A DNA stretch of 64,000 nt, from positions 294,916 to 358,915 of the forward strand of contig NAJO01000045.1 of NCBI GenBank assembly GCA_002077065.1. The letters run 5' to 3'. This document shows, piece by piece, positions 10,952 to 20,426 of the stretch (positions are counted from its first letter, which is position 1; each line of letters starts with the position of its first letter). Both the position numbers and the translations under genes were made by a program. This DNA comes from Cryoendolithus antarcticus (lineage: Eukaryota > Ascomycota > Dothideomycetes > Cladosporiales > Cladosporiaceae). The notes beneath the pieces are model-generated. The model saw nothing but the letters and a program-made list of their open reading frames with translations, was not told the origin of the DNA and did no database searches.

Positions 10952-11250
10952 ACTGCTACTGGGTTGTAATGGAAGCAAAGTACAGGCTGCATGCCTGATT
11001 ACAAGCCTTGAAGATCTTTGTCGCTGGCCTGCTGCATCTGCGATTTCTGGTGTGTGCCTGGATGTCTGAGACATTTGCACGAGCGACAACGGCAGCTGCG
11101 ATGTGAGATGCGACATCATCGCATGCCTGTTGCGACACGCGCAAATCATGGCTGGGTACAAGACGGCATCGCCGGCCTGCTTACCTCCTCAGCCCTGCTG
11201 TCGCCACGCAGCACATCTACCTTCCAACTCATCGCCGTCTCGCTACAGGC

Positions 11251-11964
11251 ATGGCACGAACAAAGTCACTACCGGACGATCTGATCCACCGAACCATACA
11301 GAACATAGAGCAAGCTAAGGGCATCAAGCGGGTGTCTGTTGACCGTGCTGCCATACGCAGCCGATGTCGTCCGCCTTGCAACGCGAAGCAACCACGCGAC
11401 TATCACGACACCATCTCGCTACCGTCGTCGATCGTGGCTTCTCAAGGCTCGCAAACAGGCAACCGCGTTGAAGTCCCTGGCACCGCCGATCACCCTGAGG
11501 ATCTGTTCATGCCGGATACGCAAGTTGATGACGACGATGGTATGGAGAACAGCAGCGAGACTCTTCGCATCCCCGACACCCAGGCTACCGCGCCTGCGCC
11601 TCCTGTTATGGTCCGCAAAGACTCCACAGTCGCGCGTCTGACAGCGTCTCTCAACGCCTCTACTGCCTTGCTCAATTCGCTTCGCACACGCAACGAGATC
11701 TACGCCGCGGACTTGGAGCGATTGAATAGTCTCTACCACCTTCAGCCGCGCCCAGCATCGACAAGGTCTGCTAGACTGTGCGGCAAACGTCGCGCTGTCT
11801 GCATTGCACGATTGCGTCGGCAGAGTAGAGGCAAGAGAGGCTGGATGTGGGCTGCCCTCGGTAGCCTGGCAGTCTGGGGCGCAGGTGCAATGTGGGTTCT
11901 GGGCAACGGAGTTGAGATGGAGTATGTGCGACGGAGAAGAAGGGTGATGTACGGACTCATTTGA
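11251..11964 (+). CDS. orphan protein with one C-terminal membrane segment
   Basis: A 237-aa frame I cannot assign to a family. Residues of about 125-165 (RLTASLNASTALLNSLRTRN) look helical and coiled-coil-like. Near the C-terminus a basic stretch precedes one hydrophobic segment (MWAALGSLAVWGAGAMWVL), followed by a short tail with five consecutive arginines. This suggests a tail-anchor-like membrane protein with most of its mass in the cytosol. Codon choice and length make it likely to be real, but the first 100 residues are low in features. It lies 300 bp downstream of the PPTase on the same strand. Confidence 0.5.
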   Translation: MARTKSLPDDLIHRTIQNIEQAKGIKRVSVDRAAIRSRCRPPCNAKQPRDYHDTISLPSSIVASQGSQTGNRVEVPGTADHPEDLFMPDTQVDDDDGMENSSETLRIPDTQATAPAPPVMVRKDSTVARLTASLNASTALLNSLRTRNEIYAADLERLNSLYHLQPRPASTRSARLCGKRRAVCIARLRRQSRGKRGWMWAALGSLAVWGAGAMWVLGNGVEMEYVRRRRRVMYGLI

Positions 11965-12463
11965 GAATTGGATTTACTGGAGCAACAAAGCAAGGCGTTT
12001 GGGGTGGGATTACTGGGACTAATGGACGACTTGGTTGTGGGTTTGCGAAGGAGTTCTTGAGCGACGCGTATACCAGTCCAGTCGACAGCATCTCGTATAT
12101 GACATAGTAATGAATAATCTAATTCACTACTACACTCTCACGAACAGACTGCTTCATCATCAGACCTCGTCGTCGCTGTCGTGAGGCCACGTGATTGCAT
12201 GACTTCATGAATGCAGGGACGAGGGACATTCACCCCACATTTTGACAGGTGGTATTTCCACAGCCATTTCCACAGCCATTGTCTTTATTTTCGAGCTGAG
12301 CACACGACACCACCCTCTCCTCTTACTCCCTTACGCAAAAGTACATATAACGGCCGCATAGATCTTGCATTACCCTCTACGAGAATTAGTCCTCTGCGTC
12401 CACCCTCATTCCCAATTCGATCCCCACACCGCCCACTCAAATCCCCCCTCCACTACAGCAACC
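11965..12463. promoter_or_regulatory. intergenic / SND1 promoter
   Basis: 499 bp holding the promoter and leader of the Tudor-SN gene. It includes an exact two-copy tandem repeat of a 12-mer (ATTTCCACAGCC at 12254-12277). ACATATAACGG near 12342 is a weak TATA candidate about 120 bp before the ATG. The leader just before the start is very C/T- and A-rich, typical of fungal 5' UTRs. Confidence 0.4.
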
Positions 12464-15160
12464 ATGGCCCTCCCCTCGCCCCAGCTCCAAGCCCGCGTCA
12501 AGTCCGTCCTTTCAGGCGATACCCTCGTCCTCCTCGCTCCTACTGGCAAATCCACCCGTACACTTTCGCTAGCCGCTATCTCCGCGCCGCGAATGTCCAG
12601 CGCAACGACATCCGCCGAACCGCACGCTTTCGCCTCGCGGGAGTACCTCCGCAAGTTGGTTGTAGGGAAGACAGTGAGGTTCAGTGTCCTGTATGCTGTG
12701 CCTGGAAAGGCAGGCAACCGGGAGTATGGCGTTGTTATGCTGGCTGATGGGAGTGTACTGCCGGATGCCATTGTGGCTGAGGGAATGGCGAAGCTGCGAG
12801 ATGGAGCGGAGAAGAGGAGTGAGGCTGGAGTTGGGGAGTTAGTGGAACGGCTCGAGGGCGTAGAGGCCAGGGCTAAGAGTCAGGGCAAGGGGGTCTGGGA
12901 AACAGGCGGAGAGGAGGAGGCGAGCTGCGAGAGGGATTTAGGCACGGATCCGAAGGCTTTCGTGGAGGAGTGGAAGGGTAAGGCGGTCGAGAGCGTGGTT
13001 GAGAGGGTCATCAGTGGGGATCGGGTTGTTGTGAGGATGTTTCTGGAGAAGAGCAGGCATGTGCAGGTTACGGTTCTGCTTGCGGGAATTAGGGCGCCGG
13101 GCACGGCGAGGACGAATCAGAGTGATGGCGCTACCGTGGCGGGGGAGCCACTGGGGGAGGAAAGCCAGGCGTTTGTTGAGGAGAGGCTACTCCAGCGCGG
13201 TGTCACCGTCAGGGTGCTTGGGCTGAGTCCACAAGGGGTGTTGGTGGGTGAGTTACGGCATCCGGTGGGCAATATTGCGGAGTTTTTGCTGCAGCAGGGA
13301 TTGGCAAGATGCGTGGACCATCATTCGACTATGCTCGGCGCCGAGATGGGGAAGCTGAGGCAGGCTGAGCGGACGGCGAAGGAGAAGAAGTTGGGACTGT
13401 ACAAGGCGCATGAGGAGAAGAGGAGTAATGGTGCTGAGAGCGAGGCTGTAGTGTCGAGAGTCTTCTCAGCCGACACGCTGTTCATTCGCAATAAGAATGG
13501 AGTTGAGAAGCGGGTCAATCTGTCAAGCGTTAGGCAGCCGAAGCCAACGGATCCTAAGCAGAGCCCTTTTGGACCTGAGGCGAAGGAGTTCTTGCGGAAG
13601 AAGCTAATTGGTAAGCATGTCAAGGTTAACATTGATGGCAAGCGACCGGGCACAGAAGGTTACGAAGAGCGGGAGATGGCTACGGTGTCGCAAAACGGGA
13701 AGAACGTCGCCCTCACACTGGTTGAATCTGGCTATGCTTCCGTCATCCGCCATCGCATGGACGACACAGACCGCAGTGCTATCTACGATGAACTTCTGGC
13801 TGCCGAAGAGACTGCCCAGAGTGAAGGCAAGGGCATGTGGAGTCCAAAGCCGCCTAAACAGCAAGTCTACGTCGACTACTCCGAATCGCTCGAGAAAGCC
13901 AAACGCCAGATGACGCTCCTCTCAAGACAAAAGCGCGTCCCAGCCATTGTCGACTTTGTCAAATCCGGCTCGCGCTTCACCGTCCTCATCCCCCGCGAGA
14001 ACGCCAAACTTACATTCGTCCTCGGCGGCATCCGCGCACCACGTTCTGCACGCGGTCCTACCGATACCGCCGAGCCCTTTGGTCAAGAATGTCACGACTT
14101 CGCCAACAAGCGCTGCCAGCAACGGGACGTCGAGATTGATGTAGAGGATAATGACAAAGTCGGCGGCTTCATCGGCACAATGTACGTCAACCGCGAAAGC
14201 GTCGCCAAACTCCTCGTCGAGGAAGGTCTAGCGAGTGTACACGCCTACAGCGCCGAGAAAAGCGGCAACGCCAATGAACTCTTCGCTGCCGAAGCCAAGG
14301 CAAAGGAAGGCCGCAAGGGCATGTGGCACGACTGGTCCGCCGAGAAAGAAGCAGCCGAGAACGGCGCCGACCATGAACCCGACACCACCTCCGGCGCAAA
14401 CGGCAACGGGACCTCTAACGGCGACGCTGCCCTCTCCCCAAGAAAACCAGATTACAAAGACATCACGGTAACGCACATCGACTCTGCCTCCGGGAGGTTG
14501 AAGATCCAGCTCCTCGGCTCCGGCACCTCGAATCTCACCTCCCTGATGAAGGACTTCGCGTCCTTCCACCTCTCCCCACAGAACTCCTTGCCGCTTTCCG
14601 GAGCTCCGAAGGCCGGCGACGTGGTGTCCGCCAAGTTCTCCGCTGATGGAACGTGGTATCGCGCTAAGATCCGCCGGAATGATCGCGAGGCTAAGACGGC
14701 CGAGGTAGTCTATATCGATTACGGCAACTCTGAGACGCAGCCGTGGAGCGCGCTGAGGCAGCTGCCGGCTGAAAAGTTTGGGGCACAGAAGCTGAAACCG
14801 CAGGCTGTTGATGCGGCGTTGAGCTTTTTGCAGTTCCCGGCGCCTACGACCTCCTACCTCGCAGATTCTGTTGCGTTTCTGCAGGACGTCGCGCTCGATC
14901 GCCCATTAGTCGCTAACGTCGACTTCAACGATACACGCGATAACTTGCTCTGGGTCACTTTACTGGACCCCGGCGCAAAGAGTCTGGAGAGCAGTCTCAA
15001 CGCTGAAGTCGTGAGCGAGGGGCTGGCTATGGTTGCTAAGAAGCTGCGGCCTTTCGAGCGCGCTGCTGGGAAGCTTGTCACTGATCTACAAGAAAGGGAG
15101 CGGGAGGCAAAGGACGCGAGGCGGGGGCAGTGGGAGTATGGCGATTTGACTGAGGACTAG
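12464..15160 (+). CDS. SND1: Tudor-staphylococcal nuclease (SND1/p100)
   Basis: An RNA-binding regulator present in RISC-like, splicing and stress-granule complexes. The start at 12464 has an excellent context (CAACCATGGCC) and gives 898 aa, close to the about 900 aa usual for the family. Four staphylococcal-nuclease-like domains can be read in order, each opening with a pattern like RVKSVLSGDTLVLL, SVVERVISGDRVVVRM, AVVSRVFSADTLFI and PAIVDFVKSGSRFTVLI. Each carries the GIRAPR or equivalent loop. The Tudor domain is near residues 715-790 (AKFSADGTWYRAKIRR and VVYIDYGNSE). It is followed by the split fifth SN segment. A Gly/Asn/Asp-rich linker lies at about 628-660. Single exon. Confidence 0.93.
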   Translation: MALPSPQLQARVKSVLSGDTLVLLAPTGKSTRTLSLAAISAPRMSSATTSAEPHAFASREYLRKLVVGKTVRFSVLYAVPGKAGNREYGVVMLADGSVLPDAIVAEGMAKLRDGAEKRSEAGVGELVERLEGVEARAKSQGKGVWETGGEEEASCERDLGTDPKAFVEEWKGKAVESVVERVISGDRVVVRMFLEKSRHVQVTVLLAGIRAPGTARTNQSDGATVAGEPLGEESQAFVEERLLQRGVTVRVLGLSPQGVLVGELRHPVGNIAEFLLQQGLARCVDHHSTMLGAEMGKLRQAERTAKEKKLGLYKAHEEKRSNGAESEAVVSRVFSADTLFIRNKNGVEKRVNLSSVRQPKPTDPKQSPFGPEAKEFLRKKLIGKHVKVNIDGKRPGTEGYEEREMATVSQNGKNVALTLVESGYASVIRHRMDDTDRSAIYDELLAAEETAQSEGKGMWSPKPPKQQVYVDYSESLEKAKRQMTLLSRQKRVPAIVDFVKSGSRFTVLIPRENAKLTFVLGGIRAPRSARGPTDTAEPFGQECHDFANKRCQQRDVEIDVEDNDKVGGFIGTMYVNRESVAKLLVEEGLASVHAYSAEKSGNANELFAAEAKAKEGRKGMWHDWSAEKEAAENGADHEPDTTSGANGNGTSNGDAALSPRKPDYKDITVTHIDSASGRLKIQLLGSGTSNLTSLMKDFASFHLSPQNSLPLSGAPKAGDVVSAKFSADGTWYRAKIRRNDREAKTAEVVYIDYGNSETQPWSALRQLPAEKFGAQKLKPQAVDAALSFLQFPAPTTSYLADSVAFLQDVALDRPLVANVDFNDTRDNLLWVTLLDPGAKSLESSLNAEVVSEGLAMVAKKLRPFERAAGKLVTDLQEREREAKDARRGQWEYGDLTED

Positions 15161-15380
15161 GCGAAGAACATAAGACTTGTAGGGGAGACGATCACGTGAC
15201 GACTGGGGCATTGGACCTTGGATAATGTTAAGTGGCACGCAAAGTCGGGAAAATGCTTGTGCATAGCGACCAGAGAGTCTTGGCTGTACATAGCTGCATA
15301 GCCCTTGTAAAAGCATGTCATTGGTCTTCAACATTGTTCCACGTCTCTTTTCGACGGAGGTCCGACATAAGTACCCAAGA

Positions 15381-16244
15381 TCAGAAGTCCTGCACGCCCG
15401 TCTCCCCTTCCACCCTTCCCTTGTCACCCAGCACAAATTCGGCGCTCTCGTCGCCGAACCAGTCATCCTCAGCGATCTGCCGCTGAGCATCAAGATCATC
15501 GTAAGCGTCGTTGGTGTCGACTGAGGTGTAGTCGAAGTCTTCGTCTTTCCCGTCGAGAAAGCGGTGGCGTATGAAAGCCTGCCAGCGTCGAAGGCCGTCG
15601 GCTTTGCTGCTGACTTCGCTGCTGGAGTCTAAGTCGTCCTCGAAGTCTGCGTCTGCGTCTAGTAGCTCGGCGTCGTTGTCGTCGCTCTCGTCGGGCTGAT
15701 GTCCAGTCACATCACCTCTCCCACGGCCTCCATCCGCCCTCGAGTCCTCGTCCCCCGCACCACATGATCCTCCCCGCGCTGCTTCACGATCGTGACGATT
15801 GCTCGGGACCTTAGCCCCAGGGTCTACTCTTTGCGCGGCTCTTAGGCTATGACCACCTCCCTCTGCTTGCTTCGCAGCCTTGTTTCTTCCCTCTCGTGCG
15901 GCAGCAGCAGCCTCTCCCCTCGCAACTCCCCTTTCCAATGCGCCTACGACGCCTCTACTCTGACCTTCCCGTTGCCGCTCATCGGCACTCTGCCATCGTC
16001 TCACCCATTTGTCGTAGAGTATTGGATCTGGAAGGCATGTTGGCTAGTGCTCTTGCTTCGTCTGGCTTGCCTGTTTCCTCGATGTAAAGAGGTCCAGGAG
16101 ACGGGACTGTCAAGGAGGCGTACGGCTAATCTCGAGTTCTTCGGAAGCTGATATGAGGTAGGATGGATGCTGGGTCAGGAAGCGGCGACGATGGGTGCGG
16201 ACTATGGATTGGCTTGAGGCTTGTGGCGGGGGCGAGTGAGGCAT
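15381..16244 (-). CDS. CCDC97-domain protein
   Basis: Two exons, 16244-16124 and 16027-15381, joined over a 96-bp intron (GTACGC..TTCCAG, phase 1), giving 255 aa. The junction reads EELEIS-HPILYDKWVRRWQSADERQRE, which fits the fungal CCDC97 pattern of a 'DPxLYD' segment after the basic helix RTHRRRFLTQHPSYL. The C-terminus (RHRFLDGKDEDFDYTSVD...YDD, then EDDWFGDESAEF and GETGVQDF) is the acidic CCDC97 C-terminal domain. Human CCDC97 associates with the SF3B part of U2 snRNP; a splicing link here is by analogy. Glu/Asp-rich middle. The start is the ATG before PHSPPPQ; an ATG at 16262 is also in frame. Confidence 0.7.
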
Positions 16245-16514
16245 CTTTCTTTGGGACAGCATGCTGGAAGCTGAAGGAGAGTAGGAAGGGAAGAGAGGCA
16301 TGATCAGATTGTGGTCGGAGTATGAGCAAGGGTACCCGCAACAACAATGTAGGCTAGAGATATACTTCACAATGAGAACACCCATGATGACGATACCACA
16401 AACAGCTCCACCGGAAGCAATTGCAGACTACAGAATGACATTGCTAACGATCTGCTTTGCTCTATATGACCATGTATCCTGGGTATAGTGATCCTACGCG
16501 CAACCCTCCCCCCA

Positions 16515-18605
16515 TCAAGCCGCCGAGCCCACGGGCCCAATAACCCTGGCCATCTCACACTTGTGCCCAACCCCTTTCTTCTTCGGCGAGCAAGGTATAG
16601 CAACACCGCCCTGATCCTCAAGTCGAAGCCTCGCAACTGCCTCTTCAAACCCACTATCGGCACGAACATCGATCACCGTTGCTGTGCATCTGGCTTTCTC
16701 ATCGGCTCCTTCAACCGGCAGGCCGACAGTCCCAGCCCCAAGCGTAGCCTTTATATCCTCGAACATCAGCTCCATCGGGCAGATATACGTCCTGCCTGCA
16801 CGCTCAGCGAGCACATGGCCGCAGACTTTGCCCTCGCTGCTAATGACCCATGCGCCGCTATCGCCGCCTACGCCGAAGCCGCCGAGCACAGTCCAGCTAG
16901 CGGCGAAGGTGCTCCGGCCGTGGAGCTTGAGGAGTTCCATTGCGGAGGAGATGGTACCAGAAGCTAGTCCGGACGTCCGACCAAGGCAGTGGACCTTTGT
17001 ATTCGGCAGTCGGGATGTGGGGTGGATGGAGACTGGGAAGCAGTCGTTGCCACGGGTAGTGGACGTTGAGGAGCTGTCGCAGTACTTCTTCCCGCCAGGC
17101 ACGATGTTGAAAGGCCTTGCACGAGGAGGGAGCAGCTCGAACAGCGCCCAATCGATCTCTTGCGGCAGTGATGCAGAGATGCCACGGTAGCCTGACTCGG
17201 TGGAGTGAAAGTGGCTGCGCTTCAAGCCTGACGAAGCATGGATCTGGCCTAGCTTATAGGACAAAATGTGGTCTTCATCGATAATAGAGGCGCTGTCCTC
17301 GTCGTCTTCGTCTTCCTCAGCATGCAGATGTTGGATCTTGGCGTCGTCTAGCGCTGGCTGCGTGATGTCGATCTCCTCACCATCGCCGGGCATGACGCCA
17401 GCGGTCTCGCCATCAGCTTGCTCATCTTCATCGAGACTAAGGTCTGAAGGCGCGGAGAGCTGTCGGACGGTGCTGTTGTCGTCGTCTGAGTCAAGCGAAA
17501 TGGCATCATCATCCATGCTGAGTAGGCTGGAGGTGTCGTCGTCATCGGAGTCTTCCTCCTCGGCTTCGAGCTCCTCGTCACCAGCTTCTAGCATGTGGTG
17601 CACACTCATCCCGTAAGATCGACCGTCGATTGTGACCACACCACCAAAGGAGACCGGTGGGAGATGCTCTTCGTCTTTGTAAGCGCCGATGGAGGCACCG
17701 CATACTGGTCGTTCCTGGTAGTCAGGGTTCACCGGGTTATACTCTTGCTCATCAAATCGCGAGCCCATCGACCGAGAAGCAGCTGAGCGCGGTACAGCAC
17801 GGCGGCAGCGTGCAATACGACCCTTTTCGACTCGCAAGTGGCAAGCATTGGCGTCCCATCGAAAGTGGCGTTTCAGCATATGCTTCACCAGATGTGTCGA
17901 TTTGCACGTGATGACATATGTTGGCTTCGCGTTTTCTGGTGTCTCGCCGTAGTAGCTGAATCCAATCGAAGAAGACTCGGGAAGACCACGCAGTGCTCTC
18001 TCCACTAGTCGTCTGAGCTTTTCTGCAGTCTCGTTGGCCCACTCATCTACCAGAGCTTGCGGTAGTTGCATGGCTGGAAACTCCTGCAGCTTTGGCTTCG
18101 ATCTCGACTCATGCTCATTTGGAACTTTATCTTGGACGTTGCCATGCCGCGCCTGCTTTTTTGCCGCGCGATGCGCAGCTTTCTCATGCGCCGCAATCAA
18201 CCGGTTTGCAGCCTTCTCATGGGCATGTGCTGCGCGTCCGTGTGCAGCTACAATGTGATCGGTCGCAACTCGATGCGCATTCACTGCGCGCTCTGCTGCC
18301 TGCTCATGTGCAGCGTCGCAGCGCTCGCGCCAACGCTTCTGTATGAGGACGATCTTGCGCTTGTAGTCTTGAAATGATGGTGTAGCTGAGATGTGCCGAG
18401 CGAGAGACTCCGCGGTAGACGCGATGCTTGGCGTACGCTTGATGGTGGGTTGCGATGGTGCCTGCGGAATTGAGAGACTCGATGTCTCGGACAACATAGT
18501 TGTCGAGCGGGACAACGGCGTGGGAAGTGGACGCCTTGGGATGGTGTTGAATACGGAGGTCTTGGCCATCCGCTGTATGTCTGTGGATCGTCGAGTGAGG
18601 TCCAT
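16515..18605 (-). CDS. trypsin-like serine protease-domain protein
   Basis: From the first ATG (18605) the product is 696 aa, but the frame is open upstream to 18753, directly after the TAA of the pseudokinase gene. N-terminal about 120 residues are Ser/Thr/Pro-rich. Next is a helical Ala/His-rich segment (AAHEKAAHRAAKK). After that come VCGASIGAYKDEEHLPPVSFGGVVTIDGRS and a trypsin-like triad: His336/337 in SVHHML, Asp485 in EIDWALFELL, Ser583 in GGDSGAW. A very acidic Asp/Glu/Ser insert of about 100 residues separates the His from the Asp. No signal peptide, so probably intracellular. It may be the C-terminal half of one larger protein with its upstream neighbour (see findings). Confidence 0.65.
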   Translation of the reverse strand: MDLTRRSTDIQRMAKTSVFNTIPRRPLPTPLSRSTTMLSETSSLSIPQAPSQPTIKRTPSIASTAESLARHISATPSFQDYKRKIVLIQKRWRERCDAAHEQAAERAVNAHRVATDHIVAAHGRAAHAHEKAANRLIAAHEKAAHRAAKKQARHGNVQDKVPNEHESRSKPKLQEFPAMQLPQALVDEWANETAEKLRRLVERALRGLPESSSIGFSYYGETPENAKPTYVITCKSTHLVKHMLKRHFRWDANACHLRVEKGRIARCRRAVPRSAASRSMGSRFDEQEYNPVNPDYQERPVCGASIGAYKDEEHLPPVSFGGVVTIDGRSYGMSVHHMLEAGDEELEAEEEDSDDDDTSSLLSMDDDAISLDSDDDNSTVRQLSAPSDLSLDEDEQADGETAGVMPGDGEEIDITQPALDDAKIQHLHAEEDEDDEDSASIIDEDHILSYKLGQIHASSGLKRSHFHSTESGYRGISASLPQEIDWALFELLPPRARPFNIVPGGKKYCDSSSTSTTRGNDCFPVSIHPTSRLPNTKVHCLGRTSGLASGTISSAMELLKLHGRSTFAASWTVLGGFGVGGDSGAWVISSEGKVCGHVLAERAGRTYICPMELMFEDIKATLGAGTVGLPVEGADEKARCTATVIDVRADSGFEEAVARLRLEDQGGVAIPCSPKKKGVGHKCEMARVIGPVGSAA

Positions 18606-18755
18606 TGAAGGTACTTCATGTGAGTCCTGTGATCGGGCAGCACGCACATTGGGCTCACTCAGATGGCGTGCACGGTCGAACACGTCAACCTCATCCACCT
18701 CATCGTCGAGCGCGCAGCACTTGTGGAGCCGAGGAAGCACTGCATCGTAGACGCC

Positions 18756-20426
18756 TTAGGTGGTCAACCCCTGGCCATCAGCGCGATCGACGATAGCCAT
18801 GCAGGCCTGTACTGCTCGCATGTACGACAGACCGCACTTTGCTGCCAGCTTGGGGATCCAGAGCTGTTGCAGTCGGATCTTGAAGTCACGAATCGTGTAC
18901 TTTGCCTTGTAAAGCTCGCCCAAAGGGTGCCAAAGACCGATTTCCAGAAGCAGTAGGGCTAAGCTGTACATGTCATATCTTACATCGGCAGCGATGTCTC
19001 TATTCGCATCGTGTGGGTGATCACTAGGATGCCGATATATGTTCAAGTTCGCGGCACGGTCTAGGCCTTCCACACTGCACTTCGCGAAGATGTCGAAGGA
19101 GGCCCATATTGGTGCGCGCAATCGCTTGGTCCGGGCGATTGGCGAGTCGTTAGACATCGTGCTGAACAGGACGCTGCTACTGTTGATGTTGCCATGAGCA
19201 AGTCCTTGACTATGAAGTGCATGGAGCTGCTCGGTGAGACGTAAAGCCAGTCTGAATCTGGTCTCGAGTGGTGGCGGCTCGGTGTCAACAGGCGCTGCGT
19301 GTGTGCTCGGGCGTGCTTTGCGAATGAGATTGAGAAGACTGAGTGGTGTAAAAGTCTCAGGAGGCTGAGCGCTCGAAGTCAGCATCTGCGTCTGAATTGC
19401 ATATGGCAAATCGTAGACGAGTCCGAAGCGTGGTGCCGAAGGGTCTTCGAAGTAGCCTAGAAGGCTTATGTTGTGCTGTGAGTCGACCCGCATCGGTTTC
19501 AGTGCGCCTCGCAGCCACCGAAGACGCTCAAGTGGTGGAGGTACACCGGTGTTCAAGTATGTCGCATCATAGCTAGCGTATTCGACTAGTACGGGCACCT
19601 GGGCGTTGTCACTGCCTAAGACCTTGGTAACACTTTCTGGGACTCTCGCACGCAGTAAGCGGCCCACTAGTCTTGTGGTGACTGGGACACCGACACTTTC
19701 GTAGGGCGGTGGACCTTCTTCTGGCAATCGAATTGCAGAGATATCGAATCGTGATGGCAGTCCACTGTACGGGGACAGGGTCGGAGGTACGAACTTCAGA
19801 GGCTCGACCAGAGTGATTTCCGAATCAACGCTGGGCGCGATGCTTGTCGCGTAGCTTCGAGCAGAAGACGTGGTCCACTTGTCGGCAACGCTTGGGACTG
19901 GTAAGCTCGGCACTTCGGGCTCGTACTTTGGGTGCTCTCCACGTGCCATAGCGTGCCGCATCCTCGACAGATCGTCCAGCGTGTCAATTGATGACGTGTA
20001 TTCCTTGAGCAATTCCAGATAGCGCGTCTCGTCGAACGGAGCTGGCGTGATCATCCTCTCACCAGCTTTACTCGACAACCCGCCGGCATTGACGCTCTCT
20101 AACTGGGCAAGGACTTCGTCAACATTGCGCATGACGCTTTCGACGATCTCCGTGAAGCCAGCTTGGGCAACCGCGCCATCGATACCGACGTCTTCGCCCT
20201 TACCGTCGCCATCGTTCCATTCGAGACCCCAAGCCGTGAAGCGGTCCTTCTGGATGCGGAACTTCTTGAGCAGTGCTGCGAACTGCTCATTGGAGATGCT
20301 CTGACTGACGGTCAACGGTGGTTTGAAGTCGATGCTTATCAGAGATCTCCGTTTTGCGTCGGTGTAGAGCTTGGTGAGATATGTCGCTCTGGGGTTGACC
20401 AGATGAGAATGACCGTAAGACTCCAT
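18756..20426 (-). CDS. HeLo-like pseudokinase
   Basis: 556 aa from the ATG at 20426 (context GCAGCCATGGAG); the frame is open a little further to 20489. The N-terminus has a HeLo-like helix (FAALLKKFRIQKDRFTAWGL) and a later helix (IVESVMRNVDEVLAQLE), as in fungal prion-inhibition/HeLo-domain proteins. The C-terminal half is protein-kinase-like but apparently inactive: the VAIK Lys is missing (VLVEYASYD), HRD is HGN (HGNINSSSVLF, residue of about 411), and no DFG is seen (SFDIFAK). Subdomain IX survives (DMYSLALLLLEIGLW). The usual HeLo N-terminal hydrophobic helix is not seen. The protein stops at TAA just before a segment (VYDAVLPRLHKCC) that looks like the family's last helix. Confidence 0.65.
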   Translation of the reverse strand: MESYGHSHLVNPRATYLTKLYTDAKRRSLISIDFKPPLTVSQSISNEQFAALLKKFRIQKDRFTAWGLEWNDGDGKGEDVGIDGAVAQAGFTEIVESVMRNVDEVLAQLESVNAGGLSSKAGERMITPAPFDETRYLELLKEYTSSIDTLDDLSRMRHAMARGEHPKYEPEVPSLPVPSVADKWTTSSARSYATSIAPSVDSEITLVEPLKFVPPTLSPYSGLPSRFDISAIRLPEEGPPPYESVGVPVTTRLVGRLLRARVPESVTKVLGSDNAQVPVLVEYASYDATYLNTGVPPPLERLRWLRGALKPMRVDSQHNISLLGYFEDPSAPRFGLVYDLPYAIQTQMLTSSAQPPETFTPLSLLNLIRKARPSTHAAPVDTEPPPLETRFRLALRLTEQLHALHSQGLAHGNINSSSVLFSTMSNDSPIARTKRLRAPIWASFDIFAKCSVEGLDRAANLNIYRHPSDHPHDANRDIAADVRYDMYSLALLLLEIGLWHPLGELYKAKYTIRDFKIRLQQLWIPKLAAKCGLSYMRAVQACMAIVDRADGQGLTT

